NCBI GenBank assembly: GCA_036725605.1
Contig: DAIMDW010000024.1
Span: forward strand, 39,976-103,975
Length of the DNA stretch: 64,000 nucleotides
Direction: 5' to 3'
Source of the DNA: CALBTQ01 sp036725605
GTDB lineage: Bacteria > Lernaellota > Lernaellaia > Lernaellales > Lernaellaceae
The notes below the pieces were generated by a model. That model made no database searches and was not told where the DNA came from. It saw nothing but the letters and a program-made list of their open reading frames with translations. Shown one piece after another: positions 1 to 8,072 of the stretch (positions are counted from its first letter, which is position 1; every line of letters begins with the position of its first letter). A program made the position numbers and the translations under genes.

Positions 1-111
1 ACATCGTTGAATGTAGCTCATGACCGGAAAATTCGCTGTTCGGCGCGCCTTTTGTTGACTTTTCGACCGTCCGCCCGCTATAAAGCGTTGAAACAAGCAA
101 GGCCGGCAAGC

Positions 112-1131
112 ATGTCCACCCCGCCCAAAATCAGCGTTATTGTGCCGTTTTACAACGCGGCGTCGACGCTTGCGCGGTGCCTGGAAAGTATCCTGGCCAA
201 CGATTATCCGCATTTCGAGGTGTTGTGCGTCGACGATCGCAGCACCGACGACGGTCCGGCCATCGCCGTTCAATACGACGTGCAACTGCTGCAAATGATT
301 CATCAATCCGGCGCGGCGGCCGCGCGCAACCTGGCGGTAAGCGCCGCCTCGGGCGATATTTTATACTTCACCGACGCCGACGTGGTCGTCCCGCCGAACA
401 TCCTGGAGCGCATCGCGGGGCTGTTCGCCGAACACGAGGCCATGGACGCCTGTTTCGGCGCGTACACGATTTTCCCGGCAACGGACAATTTCGCCTCGGT
501 GTACAAGAACCTCATTCATCATCACACCCACCTGACGTCCAAGAAGCACGCGGCGACCTTCTGGTGCGGCTGCGGGGCCGTGCGGCGGGAATCCTTTGTA
601 AAAGCGGGGGGTTTCGACGAGTCGTACACCGCCGCGAGCGTCGAGGATATCGAGCTGGGCTACCGCATGACCCAGATGAACATGGACATTCGCCTGCGCA
701 CCGACCTGCGCGTGACCCACGCCAAGCACTACACGTTGCGGGGGCTGATCGCCTCGGATCTGTTCGGGCGGGCGATCCCCTGGACGAAACTGATGGCGCG
801 CAAGAATATTTTCCGCGCCGATTTAAACTTGAAAATCAATAACATACTCTCCGGCGTGCTGCTGGCGCTGTTCGTGCCGACCATCGTTGCGGCGGCGCTG
901 GTGGTGCCGCTGGAGTACATCGGCCCGGCGCTGGCCGGTGCGCTGGCGGGGTACCTGGCGCTCAACGCGCGCATCTGGTGGTTCGTCTGGCAGGTCAAAG
1001 GGCTGCCCTTCTCGTTGCTTTTTCTGTTGATGCTCATTATTACTTACCTGTACAGCGTGGTCGGTTTCGCCTGGGGCCTGCTGGCCTTCGTGCTGGAAGC
1101 CACCGGAATCAGAAGGAAAAATGGACAATAA
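112..1131 (+). CDS. Family 2 glycosyltransferase with C-terminal membrane segments
   Basis: This is a membrane-bound inverting glycosyltransferase of the GT-A fold, probably acting on a lipid-linked or surface glycan at the inner membrane. The N-terminus has the GT2 signature (KISVIVPFYNA, then VDDRSTDD) and a DxD-type metal site (FTDADVV, near residue 92); an acceptor-site ED pair follows in SVEDIELGYR. Three hydrophobic segments lie in the last 100 residues. The open frame extends upstream to about base 7, but ATG 112 is preferred because the GT2 fold begins five residues later; its ribosome site is weak. It overlaps the RseC-like gene by 11 bases, so the two are probably co-transcribed. 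The sugar and acceptor cannot be told. 339 residues. Confidence 0.88.
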   Translation: MSTPPKISVIVPFYNAASTLARCLESILANDYPHFEVLCVDDRSTDDGPAIAVQYDVQLLQMIHQSGAAAARNLAVSAASGDILYFTDADVVVPPNILERIAGLFAEHEAMDACFGAYTIFPATDNFASVYKNLIHHHTHLTSKKHAATFWCGCGAVRRESFVKAGGFDESYTAASVEDIELGYRMTQMNMDIRLRTDLRVTHAKHYTLRGLIASDLFGRAIPWTKLMARKNIFRADLNLKINNILSGVLLALFVPTIVAAALVVPLEYIGPALAGALAGYLALNARIWWFVWQVKGLPFSLLFLLMLIITYLYSVVGFAWGLLAFVLEATGIRRKNGQ

Positions 1132-1618
1132 CGCGCTGCTGGAAGAAGGACGGGTGCTGGCCGCCGAGGGCCTGCTGGCCACCGTGCGCGTCGAGCGGCA
1201 CTCGTCGTGCGCCTCGTGCGGGGTGGGCTGCGCCTGCGCCGAACCGGAGAGCGGCCCGAAAATCATGCTCGTGCGCGCGGTCAATCGCGTCGGCGCCCAC
1301 GAGGGCGACCGGGTGAAAATCGCCCTCGAACCCGAAAAACTGGTCTCGATGGCTGCGCTCGCCTACCTGATGCCGCTGGTGTTTTTGTTCCTCGGCGCGT
1401 TCTTCGGTCCGCAGGTCACCGCGCTGTTCGGCTGGACGCTGGCGGTCGACCTGGCGCGTGCGCTGTTGTCGCTGGTGGGCCTCGCGTTTGGTATCGTGTT
1501 GTTAAAACTCATCTTTTTGCGCGTCAAACCGACCGGCACGTTCACGCCGATTCTGGTTGAAATTCTCCGCGACGAGCAGCCGCCGGCGCCGTATCTGGAT
1601 GTTCCCGACCTTTCCTGA
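1121..1618 (+). CDS. RseC/MucC-like membrane protein
   Basis: Small inner-membrane protein of the RseC/MucC (SoxR-reducing system) type. The N-terminal cytoplasmic part has a cysteine cluster (CASCGVGCAC, near residues 27-36) that in this family is thought to hold iron-sulfur or redox centres. It is followed by two hydrophobic helices (about residues 75-95 and 105-130). The length of 165 residues fits the family. In relatives it modulates sigma-E or the Rnf/SoxR reducing system; no rnf or sigma-E gene is visible here, so the role is only inferred. It overlaps the preceding glycosyltransferase gene and an A/T-rich gap follows. Confidence 0.75.
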   Translation: MDNNALLEEGRVLAAEGLLATVRVERHSSCASCGVGCACAEPESGPKIMLVRAVNRVGAHEGDRVKIALEPEKLVSMAALAYLMPLVFLFLGAFFGPQVTALFGWTLAVDLARALLSLVGLAFGIVLLKLIFLRVKPTGTFTPILVEILRDEQPPAPYLDVPDLS

Positions 1619-2050
1619 CCTTCCATTAAAGAAGAGGCTTTTTCCCGGCGGTCACGCACCGGGCTACCCTCTATCGCCCCTGACGGGGCTGTTGATCGCC
1701 TATCGACGCACTTATCGACAGTCTTTTTTGACCAGATATAGTGCCCGAACGGAAATTCGACCGCCACATTTGGTAACAAATAGTGGAATAACTTTTTTCT
1801 CAAGTCGTTTCTGAAGAAAATTGTGTAACAGAGCGTATTATAAGCTTTTTACAATTTCTTTTTAAAATTTTTTCAGAGAAAAGCCGTGTAAATTCAACGA
1901 CTTGCATTTTTCTAAATTTTTACTTTAACTATTTTGTGTAACTTGCCGAAAAATAGGTTGATTTTTGATTTTCTCTTTGGTAGTCTTGGCCCCGATCGGT
2001 GCACAAGTGGTTGTTAAGCAGCCCGGCGCCTCCAGAATCGGGAGGGTATC
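1619..2050. other. A/T-rich intergenic region, possible regulatory or origin-associated DNA
   Basis: No gene is visible. Roughly 1735-1985 is strikingly A/T-rich in an otherwise GC-rich window. It contains several copies of a TTGTGTAA-like word (near 1825, 1888 and 1934) and one near-match to a DnaA box (TTATCGACA, 1712-1720). It serves at least as the leader of the small zinc-finger gene at 2051. Whether it belongs to a bipartite origin or is simply a strong promoter region cannot be decided by reading alone. Confidence 0.4.
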
Positions 2051-2263
2051 ATGGGTGAGAAAGTCGATATCTGTTGCCAAGAAACCAAAAAGTTGATCAT
2101 CGCCCATTTGGCCGGCGCCCTGGGTCGTGAAGGCCGCACCAAACTGTTGATGCACATGCGGTCTTGCCCCCACTGCTGGCAGTTGGTCGGGAACATCGCC
2201 CGCGGGGCCGAACAGCCCTACACGCGAGTGCCGACCTTCACGCAACGGGTGGTGCACGTGTAA
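2051..2263 (+). CDS. Small zinc-finger (anti-sigma-like) protein
   Basis: A 70-residue protein with an HMRSCPHCW motif (H-x3-C-x2-C, residues 35-42) and an upstream CC pair (residues 8-9). This arrangement resembles the zf-HC2 / ZAS zinc-binding domain of anti-sigma factors. It has no membrane segment and no sigma factor beside it, so it is an orphan and possibly soluble version. A good ribosome site (GGGAGGG, ending 4 bases before the ATG) and the long A/T-rich leader support expression. It could instead be an unrelated small zinc protein. Confidence 0.6.
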   Translation: MGEKVDICCQETKKLIIAHLAGALGREGRTKLLMHMRSCPHCWQLVGNIARGAEQPYTRVPTFTQRVVHV

Positions 2264-2525
2264 GCCCCCAATCCCGGCTCCCGCCGGGACCCCATATCCG
2301 CCGGCGTCGTCGTGCCGCACACTTTTTTCACGGCGCCGGCCCTTTCTTTTTAAGCAGGGATAATCCCTGGCAGGAATAATTCCTGCACCTATGTTTGCTT
2401 CATTGTGTGTAACCTCGGCCGGCGCTGACGCGCCAGGGATAACATCATCAACTTGTCACTTGTAACTCATCACTTATAACTGGCTTCGCCGGCGGGTTTT
2501 TATAAAGGCGAAGCCTTGCCCCAAC
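2264..2525. repeat. Intergenic region with left copy of a 71-bp direct repeat and a hairpin
   Basis: Positions 2372-2442 match 4816-4886 in the same orientation with two differences in 71 bases. The two copies bracket the STAND-TPR gene. A 9-base inverted repeat (GGCTTCGCC 2482-2490 with GGCGAAGCC 2507-2515) lies just beyond the stop codon of that gene and may act in transcript termination, though no T-run follows. No coding sequence is seen. Confidence 0.7.
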
Positions 2526-4733
2526 CTATTGTTTCTCTATCCGCTCAATAATTCCTTTTATCTCCTCAATCAGCGGCGGCGCGCCGATCTGCTCGGCAAT
2601 CGCCAAGCCCTCACGTGCATACGTCAAGGCTTTTTCTTTGTCACCTTGCCGGGCATACACCGAGCCGAGGTAGGCTAAATCCGACGCCTCACCCAACCGG
2701 AAGCCGATTTCACGATCGATCGCCAACGCCTGCACATGGTGCTGCGCCGCCTTGTCCAACTCGCCCAGGTCCTGATACACCAAGCCGAGGTTGCCTAAAT
2801 CCTGCGCCTCGCCCTGCCGGTCGCCGATTTCACGATCGATCGCCAGCGCCTGCACATGGTGCTCGGCCGCTTTTTTGAAATCGCCCAGGTTTTGATACAC
2901 CAAGCCGAGGTTGCCTAAATTTTGCGCCTCGCCCTGTCGAACTCCAAGCTCACGATGAATCTCTAACGCCTGCTTATGGTATTGCGTCGCCTTGTCCAAC
3001 TCGCCCAGGTCTTGATACACCACGCCGAGGTTGCCTAAATCCGCCGCCTCGCCCTGCCGGTCGCCGATTTCACGATCGATCGCCAACGCCTGCTCATGGT
3101 GCTCGGCCGCTTTTTTAAACTCGCCCAGGTTTGCATACACAATGCCGAGGTTGCCTAAATTTTGCGCCTCTCCTTGTCGAACTCCAAGCTCACGATGAAT
3201 CGCCAATGCTTGCTCATGGTACTGCGCCGCTTTCTCCAACTCGCCCAGGTTTTGATACACCAAGCCGAGGTTGCCTAAATCCGCCGCCTCGCCCTGCCGG
3301 TCGCCGATTTCACGATCAATCGCCAGCGCCTGCTCATGGTATTGCGCCGCTTTTTTTAAATCGCCCAGGTGGCGATACACCAAGCCGAGATTGCCCAAGA
3401 AAAAGGATATCGTTTTCAGATCGAGTTTTAGCTCTTTAGCCCAAGTCTGGGCTTGCTCCATTTCATTTCGGCAAACAGCCAGCAATCCACTTGTATATTT
3501 GGGGTCCCATTGCGCCATGACCGCTTCGATAAACGCCCGCTTGTCGCCCGCTTCCAAGAGGTAGCCGGCGGTGTGGGTTAATGAGAGGTTTTGCTCTTCC
3601 TTGTCGGGCGATTCCAGCAGGGCGGCGTAATGGGCGCCGAGTTGTTTTTTCATTGGCGGCAAGTCGCCGCGTTCGGTCAGGCTCCTACCGATGTGATCTT
3701 TCAGATCGCGGTGGAAGATTTCGTAGGTTTTCGCGCCGGCGGAAGAGATTTTAACCAGCCGGCGCAGGTTGACGTTCTCCAGTGCTTCGCCGACGGCCTG
3801 ACCCGACAGGCCGGAGATTGTGCTGATCTCCTTAATGGTCAGCGGTGTTTTTGAGGCGGTCAGCCAATCGGCCACGGTGCGCGCGTTGCCTTTGCACTTT
3901 TCGTACAACTCTTGCACGACCGCCTGCACGCTTGGCGGCGTGGTGCAAGCATCCTCCAGGCGACCTTCGGCCAGGCACATCGCCGCCCAGCGCATGTACA
4001 GTTCCGCCGCGTAGGGCCAGCCGTCGATGCGCTCGGCCAGCCGTGCGATGCCCTCTTCGTTGAGTTCAACGTCGGTATCTTGCGTACTTTCGCGCAAGAT
4101 TTGTTTGATCGTTTCGGCGGTCAATTTTTCGATGTTGCCGGCGTGAAATTGTTCAATTCCCTTTTCGGCCAGAAACACCGCATCGCCCATCAGCCGATCG
4201 GCGGGCCGTTGCGCGACGATGATCTTCACCCGCAGCGGTACGTGCTTGAGGATGTATTTTAAATTGCCCGCGCCGTCGTCGTCGGCGATTTCCTTATCCG
4301 GATCGAGGAGGATGACGCAGCGGCGGCCTTTCTTCAAAGCGCTGGAAACGATCTCGAGCATCTCCAAAAAGAGAAAGTGCGGCGGCTTGCTTGCCTTTTC
4401 GTTCCACGCTTTGATAAAGGGACGCGCGTAGGGGATTTCCCCGAAGAATTTAATGAATCGCGATTTTTGCGATTGATAGAAAAGTCCCTTGCCGCTCAAC
4501 GCCCGTTCGATCCACAACGGGAACAACGCGTCGACCGAGGTTTTTTCCGGCAGCTCGAAGAAGTGCAGCCAGTGGGAGTTTTCGCCGATTTCAATCGCGA
4601 GCTCCTGCAGGATTCGCGATTTGCCCATGCCCATTTTGCCGCAGACGATGAACGTTCCGCCGGCTTCGGTTTTTACGAAGTCGAGAAGCTCTTCGATTTC
4701 GTTCTCGCGTCCGCGAAAGACCAACTCGCTCAT
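2526..4733 (-). CDS. STAND-type P-loop ATPase with C-terminal tetratricopeptide repeats
   Basis: A 735-residue protein. The N-terminal P-loop NTPase has Walker A GKMGMGKS at residues 32-39 and a Walker-B-like stretch ending ILLDPD near residue 150. A middle helical/winged-helix region (about 270-400) is followed by six or seven 40-residue tetratricopeptide repeats (about 460-710) containing LGNLGLVYQNLG. This is the layout of STAND signal-transduction ATPases, which act as ligand-triggered switches in regulation, defence or cell death. The ATG at 4733 is preferred over an upstream start because the NTPase domain begins there. It is a single gene between 71-bp direct repeats, with nearly identical DNA-level repeats inside. 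The trigger and output are unknown. Confidence 0.82.
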   Translation of the reverse strand: MSELVFRGRENEIEELLDFVKTEAGGTFIVCGKMGMGKSRILQELAIEIGENSHWLHFFELPEKTSVDALFPLWIERALSGKGLFYQSQKSRFIKFFGEIPYARPFIKAWNEKASKPPHFLFLEMLEIVSSALKKGRRCVILLDPDKEIADDDGAGNLKYILKHVPLRVKIIVAQRPADRLMGDAVFLAEKGIEQFHAGNIEKLTAETIKQILRESTQDTDVELNEEGIARLAERIDGWPYAAELYMRWAAMCLAEGRLEDACTTPPSVQAVVQELYEKCKGNARTVADWLTASKTPLTIKEISTISGLSGQAVGEALENVNLRRLVKISSAGAKTYEIFHRDLKDHIGRSLTERGDLPPMKKQLGAHYAALLESPDKEEQNLSLTHTAGYLLEAGDKRAFIEAVMAQWDPKYTSGLLAVCRNEMEQAQTWAKELKLDLKTISFFLGNLGLVYRHLGDLKKAAQYHEQALAIDREIGDRQGEAADLGNLGLVYQNLGELEKAAQYHEQALAIHRELGVRQGEAQNLGNLGIVYANLGEFKKAAEHHEQALAIDREIGDRQGEAADLGNLGVVYQDLGELDKATQYHKQALEIHRELGVRQGEAQNLGNLGLVYQNLGDFKKAAEHHVQALAIDREIGDRQGEAQDLGNLGLVYQDLGELDKAAQHHVQALAIDREIGFRLGEASDLAYLGSVYARQGDKEKALTYAREGLAIAEQIGAPPLIEEIKGIIERIEKQ
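2660..3405 (-). repeat. Tandem 120-bp coding repeats (TPR units)
   Basis: The TPR region is built from units with a period of exactly 120 bp: the word GCCGAGGTTGCC recurs at about 2785, 2905, 3025, 3145 and 3265, with divergent end units near 2665 and 3385. Alternating units resemble each other more than their neighbours (IDREIGDRQGEA versus IHRELGVRQGEA types). This indicates recent amplification in pairs. Such arrays expand and shrink by recombination, so copy number may vary among strains. Confidence 0.85.
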
Positions 4734-4815
4734 GGCGCATCCGATTTTTTGGTGGTGATTGGATATTCCCAAAACGGAATTTATCACACGGCGACACGGG
4801 GTCAAATGGGGAACC

Positions 4816-4944
4816 AGGAATAATTCCTGGACCTATGTTTGCTTCGTTGTGTGTAACCTCGGCCGGCGCTGACGCGCCAGGGATAATCCCTGGACCTGAC
4901 ATTAACCTTCATTGTGCGAAGCCTCGGCCGGCGCTGACGCGCGC
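4816..4944. repeat. Right copy of the 71-bp direct repeat plus a degenerate third copy
   Basis: 4816-4886 repeats 2372-2442 (69 of 71 bases identical, same orientation). A degenerate copy follows at about 4892-4944, sharing the core CTCGGCCGGCGCTGACGCG. A diverged inverted copy occurs at 14880-14938, so this is a dispersed family. Members contain a short palindrome around AGGAATAATTCCT or GGGATAATCCC. No coding capacity is evident. Confidence 0.8.
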
Positions 4945-5237
4945 AATGCATGATGATGGATGCTTGTCATGCCCGCGCAGGCGGGCCTGTCCGCCGTAGT
5001 TTCAACGAAGGCGGGCATCCAGGACGGGAAATACTTATCCTGACCCTCGTATTGTTGTCATTCCGACGGAGACACGCGGCAGCGTGTCGATTGGAGGAAT
5101 CCCTTTTCATTGAGCGATAAAAGGGATCTCTCCACTCCGCTTCCGCCTTCGCCATTCTACTTCGCTAAAGCTTCGTAGAATGGCGAAGGCGGACATCCGG
5201 GACCAGCCGATATCTTTCCTGACCTTTAAATATTTCC
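4945..5237. repeat. Intergenic repeat-like DNA with a perfect 18-bp stem-loop
   Basis: No gene is seen. An 18-base perfect inverted repeat pairs 5143-5160 with 5175-5192 (loop of 14). Around it are words typical of dispersed intergenic elements (TTGTCATTCCGACGGAG at about 5055, GGAGGAATCCC, GGGCATCCAGGAC), and another such element lies at 14765-14851. The stem could fold in RNA or single-stranded DNA. It lies beyond the stop of the DUF1566 gene but has no T-run. Confidence 0.6.
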
Positions 5238-5774
5238 CTACAACCGGACGCAGCGGACGTTGGGATAGGTTTGGGTCATGTAGTCGGCGCCGACGTACCC
5301 ATTTTTGAAGTGCAGGTACCAGGCCGTGTCGGAGTCGGGCACGGGCGTGACCGACCAGTATTCGCCGCAGGGGCCTTTCACATCGGCGGCCCAGTAGCAG
5401 CCGTTGTCCGGACCCTTCGCCCACTGGCAGCCGTCGCAATCCTGGTTGCGGCAGTCGGGCTCGAAGCAGCTTTCGTTCACGCCGCACGGCCCGAGGTACT
5501 CGGCCGACGGACAGCCGCGCACGAGGGTCCGCAGTTCGTCGAGCGTCGGCAGACGCCAATCGGTGAAGCCGGCAACGTCGAGGTCTTCGCAGTACTGCTG
5601 CGCGCCGGCCCAGTCGAGCGCTTCGTACATGCCCGCCAGTTGCCACATCAGGCCGGACTCCACATCGGTCCAGGTGCGGTTTTCCTCCATCTCGTCGTCC
5701 GCGCAGGACATCAGCAGCATTCCGGCGATCAGCGCCACGCAACAGGTGAAGGTCAAGGCAAAGTACGTTCTCAT
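5238..5774 (-). CDS. DUF1566 (Lcl-type) lipoprotein
   Basis: A 178-residue exported lipoprotein. The signal peptide ends in a lipobox (LLMSC, Cys at about 22) followed by an acidic stretch. The body shows the DUF1566/Lcl_C pattern: TWTDVESGLMW, then WAGAQQYCEDLDVAGFTDWRLP, then YWSVTPVPD and a final VRCVRL. In characterised relatives this fold is a surface or secreted domain of the FGE/C-type-lectin kind; binding partners are unknown. Start ATG 5774 is set by an AAGGAG ribosome site a few bases upstream; a longer frame to 6053 lacks such support. Several cysteines suggest disulfides. Confidence 0.85.
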   Translation of the reverse strand: MRTYFALTFTCCVALIAGMLLMSCADDEMEENRTWTDVESGLMWQLAGMYEALDWAGAQQYCEDLDVAGFTDWRLPTLDELRTLVRGCPSAEYLGPCGVNESCFEPDCRNQDCDGCQWAKGPDNGCYWAADVKGPCGEYWSVTPVPDSDTAWYLHFKNGYVGADYMTQTYPNVRCVRL

Positions 5775-6497
5775 AGCTCTCCACTCCTTGTCAGCGAACG
5801 GGACGACGTACGGATGGACTTGCCTATATAACACAAAAACACCGCGTTTGGGAAAGGGCTTTGTTGCCGCCGGGCGCGGCGGACGAAAATTTTTCGCTTC
5901 ACAACGTCGACGCCGGAGGAAAATTTTGAAAACCCGTTGCGTGCGCTGAGGATTTTCGCGGCGGATTTTTTGCGGGAGGTTTTCCACACCCTCTTGAATT
6001 TCGCCGGGAGAAAATACAAAAAATGGTGCGGGCGACGCCCTGTCAGGCCGCAATTTAAACTTTATTTCAACGGTCGATAAAAATATTGATCCGCTGGATC
6101 TTATTGAAAATCAAGGCTATTTTTTTTGGATTCAAATTCAATAATTCCATCAAAATCGGGACCCAACATTAATGGTTTTTTTAAGCGTCGTTAACCGACT
6201 TATCCACAAGGTGTGGATAAAGTCTCGGTTTACTTTCATGCAGTTATGAAAAATGAAAAAAAAACTAAAAAAAGGATTGCGCCGTTTCTTGGTCCTTGGT
6301 AGGTAAGTGTCTCGGGTTTTGGGTTTGGCGCCCGGAAATCCTATTCGCCACCCGCAACATTCGCTGATTATTTCACATAAGACGCAGTGGGGTAGCGCGT
6401 TTCGAATTCGGTTTATATGACGGCTCTGCCGTATTTTGTCAAGCAGCGCGGGAGCGCTATGGGGACCCGACATTCGGGTAAAAGGGGAAAATGAGGG
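5775..6497. other. oriC: Probable origin-proximal region upstream of dnaA
   Basis: A 723-bp non-coding region with A/T-rich stretches (6040-6180 and 6235-6290) directly upstream of dnaA. Two perfect DnaA boxes form an inverted pair: TTATCCACA at 6200-6208 and TGTGGATAA at 6212-6220. A one-mismatch box (TTTTCCACA) lies at 5980-5988. A/T-rich DNA plus DnaA boxes next to dnaA is the usual bacterial oriC arrangement. The inverted pair could instead be the autoregulatory site of dnaA. The dnaA-dnaN gap is the competing candidate. Confidence 0.6.
6200..6220. promoter_or_regulatory. Inverted pair of perfect DnaA boxes
   Basis: TTATCCACA at 6200-6208 on the plus strand and its exact reverse complement TGTGGATAA at 6212-6220, separated by three bases. 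Both match the consensus DnaA box fully. They lie about 280 bases before the dnaA start and are expected to bind DnaA for initiation and/or autoregulation. Confidence 0.85.
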
Positions 6498-7841
6498 ATG
6501 GATCGTCTCTGGGACCGCACATTAAACGTTCTCAAGGATAGCGTCGATTCCAAAAGCTTCAATACCTGGCTCAAACCGCTGGAACAGATACAAGCCAATA
6601 AAATCTACTTGCAACTGGCCGCGCCGAACAAGACGGTACGCAAGTGGTTTATGGACAAGTACCTGGTTCGGGCCGGAGCGGCGTTGCGTGAAGTAGCCGG
6701 GCGCGAGATGACCATCGAGGTCGTGTTGCGCAACGAGCAAATGGCCTTCGAAAGCCTGCTGCCCAAGAAGCAAACCGCCGCCGAGGTGATCCGCACGACG
6801 CCGGGCAACGGCAACGGCAACAACAATCGGCCGACCGGGGCGTACACCTTCGATCGTTTCGTGGTCGGGCCGTCGAACGAGTTCGCCTACGCCGCGTGCA
6901 AAAACGTGGCGAAGAATCCGGGCCGCGGGATGAATCCGTTGTTCATCTACGGCGGCACGGGATTGGGCAAAACGCACCTGCTCAACGCGGTGGCGTTGCA
7001 GATGCTCAAACGCGATCCGGACATGCGCCTGATCATCGTGTCGGCCGAACGGTTCATGAACGAGTTGATCAGCGCCATTCAGGGCAAGCGCACCTCGGCC
7101 TTCCACAAGAAGTATCGCAACCTCGACGCGCTGTTGATCGACGACATCCAGACGATCGCCGGCAAGCACGCGACGCAGGAGGAGTTCTTCCACACCTTCA
7201 ACGCGCTGTACGAAAACGATGCGCAGATCGTGCTGGCTTCCGACAAGTACCCCAAAGACATTCCGATGCTCGAAGAGCGGCTGCGCAGCCGTTTCGGCAT
7301 GGGGATGATCGCCGACATTCAGGCGCCGGAGTTGGAAACGCGCATGGCCATCGTCAAGAAGAAGGCCGCGCAGGACAGCATCACGTTGCCCGAAGAGGTG
7401 ATCTTCTACGTGGCGGCGAACATCACCGACAACATCCGCGAGTTGGAAGGCGCGCTACGGCGCGTGGCCGCGTTCGGCGAGTTGCAGGGCGGCAAGCTGT
7501 CGCTGGAGATCGCCAAGCGCGCGTTGCGCAACGTCATCGGCGACACCGACAAACCGATCACGATCGACCAGGTGCAGCGGACGGTCTGTGAATATTACCG
7601 CGTCAAACACAACGATCTGGTCGGCGAACGCCGGCATAAAATCATCGCCCGGCCACGGCAGGTGGCGATGTACCTCTCGCGAAAACTAACCGGCTCGAGC
7701 CTGCCGGACATTGCCGCCAAATTCGGTGGCCGCGACCACACCACCGTGCTGCACGCCGTGCGCAAGGTGGATGAACTGCGCGAAAAAGACCCGCAATTGA
7801 CCACCATTCTCGAGACGCTGGAAAAATCGCTGCGCAAATAA
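6498..7841 (+). CDS. dnaA: Chromosomal replication initiator DnaA
   Basis: DnaA binds DnaA boxes, opens oriC and loads the helicase. All four domains are visible: an N-terminal interaction domain (1-80), a short Gly/Asn-rich linker (about 95-112), the AAA+ core with Walker A GGTGLGKTH near residue 152 and Walker B LLIDDIQ near 213, and the C-terminal DNA-binding domain with the signature GRDHTTVLHA near residue 412. The length of 447 is normal. The ATG follows an AAGGGG sequence at 6482-6487. dnaN lies 231 bp downstream in the same orientation, as in most bacteria. Confidence 0.98.
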   Translation: MDRLWDRTLNVLKDSVDSKSFNTWLKPLEQIQANKIYLQLAAPNKTVRKWFMDKYLVRAGAALREVAGREMTIEVVLRNEQMAFESLLPKKQTAAEVIRTTPGNGNGNNNRPTGAYTFDRFVVGPSNEFAYAACKNVAKNPGRGMNPLFIYGGTGLGKTHLLNAVALQMLKRDPDMRLIIVSAERFMNELISAIQGKRTSAFHKKYRNLDALLIDDIQTIAGKHATQEEFFHTFNALYENDAQIVLASDKYPKDIPMLEERLRSRFGMGMIADIQAPELETRMAIVKKKAAQDSITLPEEVIFYVAANITDNIRELEGALRRVAAFGELQGGKLSLEIAKRALRNVIGDTDKPITIDQVQRTVCEYYRVKHNDLVGERRHKIIARPRQVAMYLSRKLTGSSLPDIAAKFGGRDHTTVLHAVRKVDELREKDPQLTTILETLEKSLRK

Positions 7842-8072
7842 ACGCTGTGCATAAGTCTGTGGCGAACCTGAGGAAAATGATGTATAAAAGTTGTGTAAAA
7901 CACGGTTTCCACAAACAACGGGGACTTGCCAACAACGTTTTCCACAACGTTTTACGGTCGAAAAAACATTGGAAAACAAACGGTTGGTCGATCAATGCAC
8001 ACAAAGTAGGGGTTTCTACTCCTACAATTTTAATGTATTAAGCCAAGAACAGAAGAAAGAGGAAAAGGCCCG
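7842..8072. promoter_or_regulatory. dnaA-dnaN intergenic region with near-match DnaA boxes
   Basis: A 231-bp A/T-rich gap. It contains one-mismatch boxes: TGTGCATAA at 7846-7854 (minus-type) and TTTTCCACA at 7938-7946, plus a weaker GTTTCCACA at 7905-7913. Several bacteria place oriC, or part of a bipartite oriC, here. It also carries the leader and ribosome site of dnaN (AGGAAAAGG). Confidence 0.5.
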
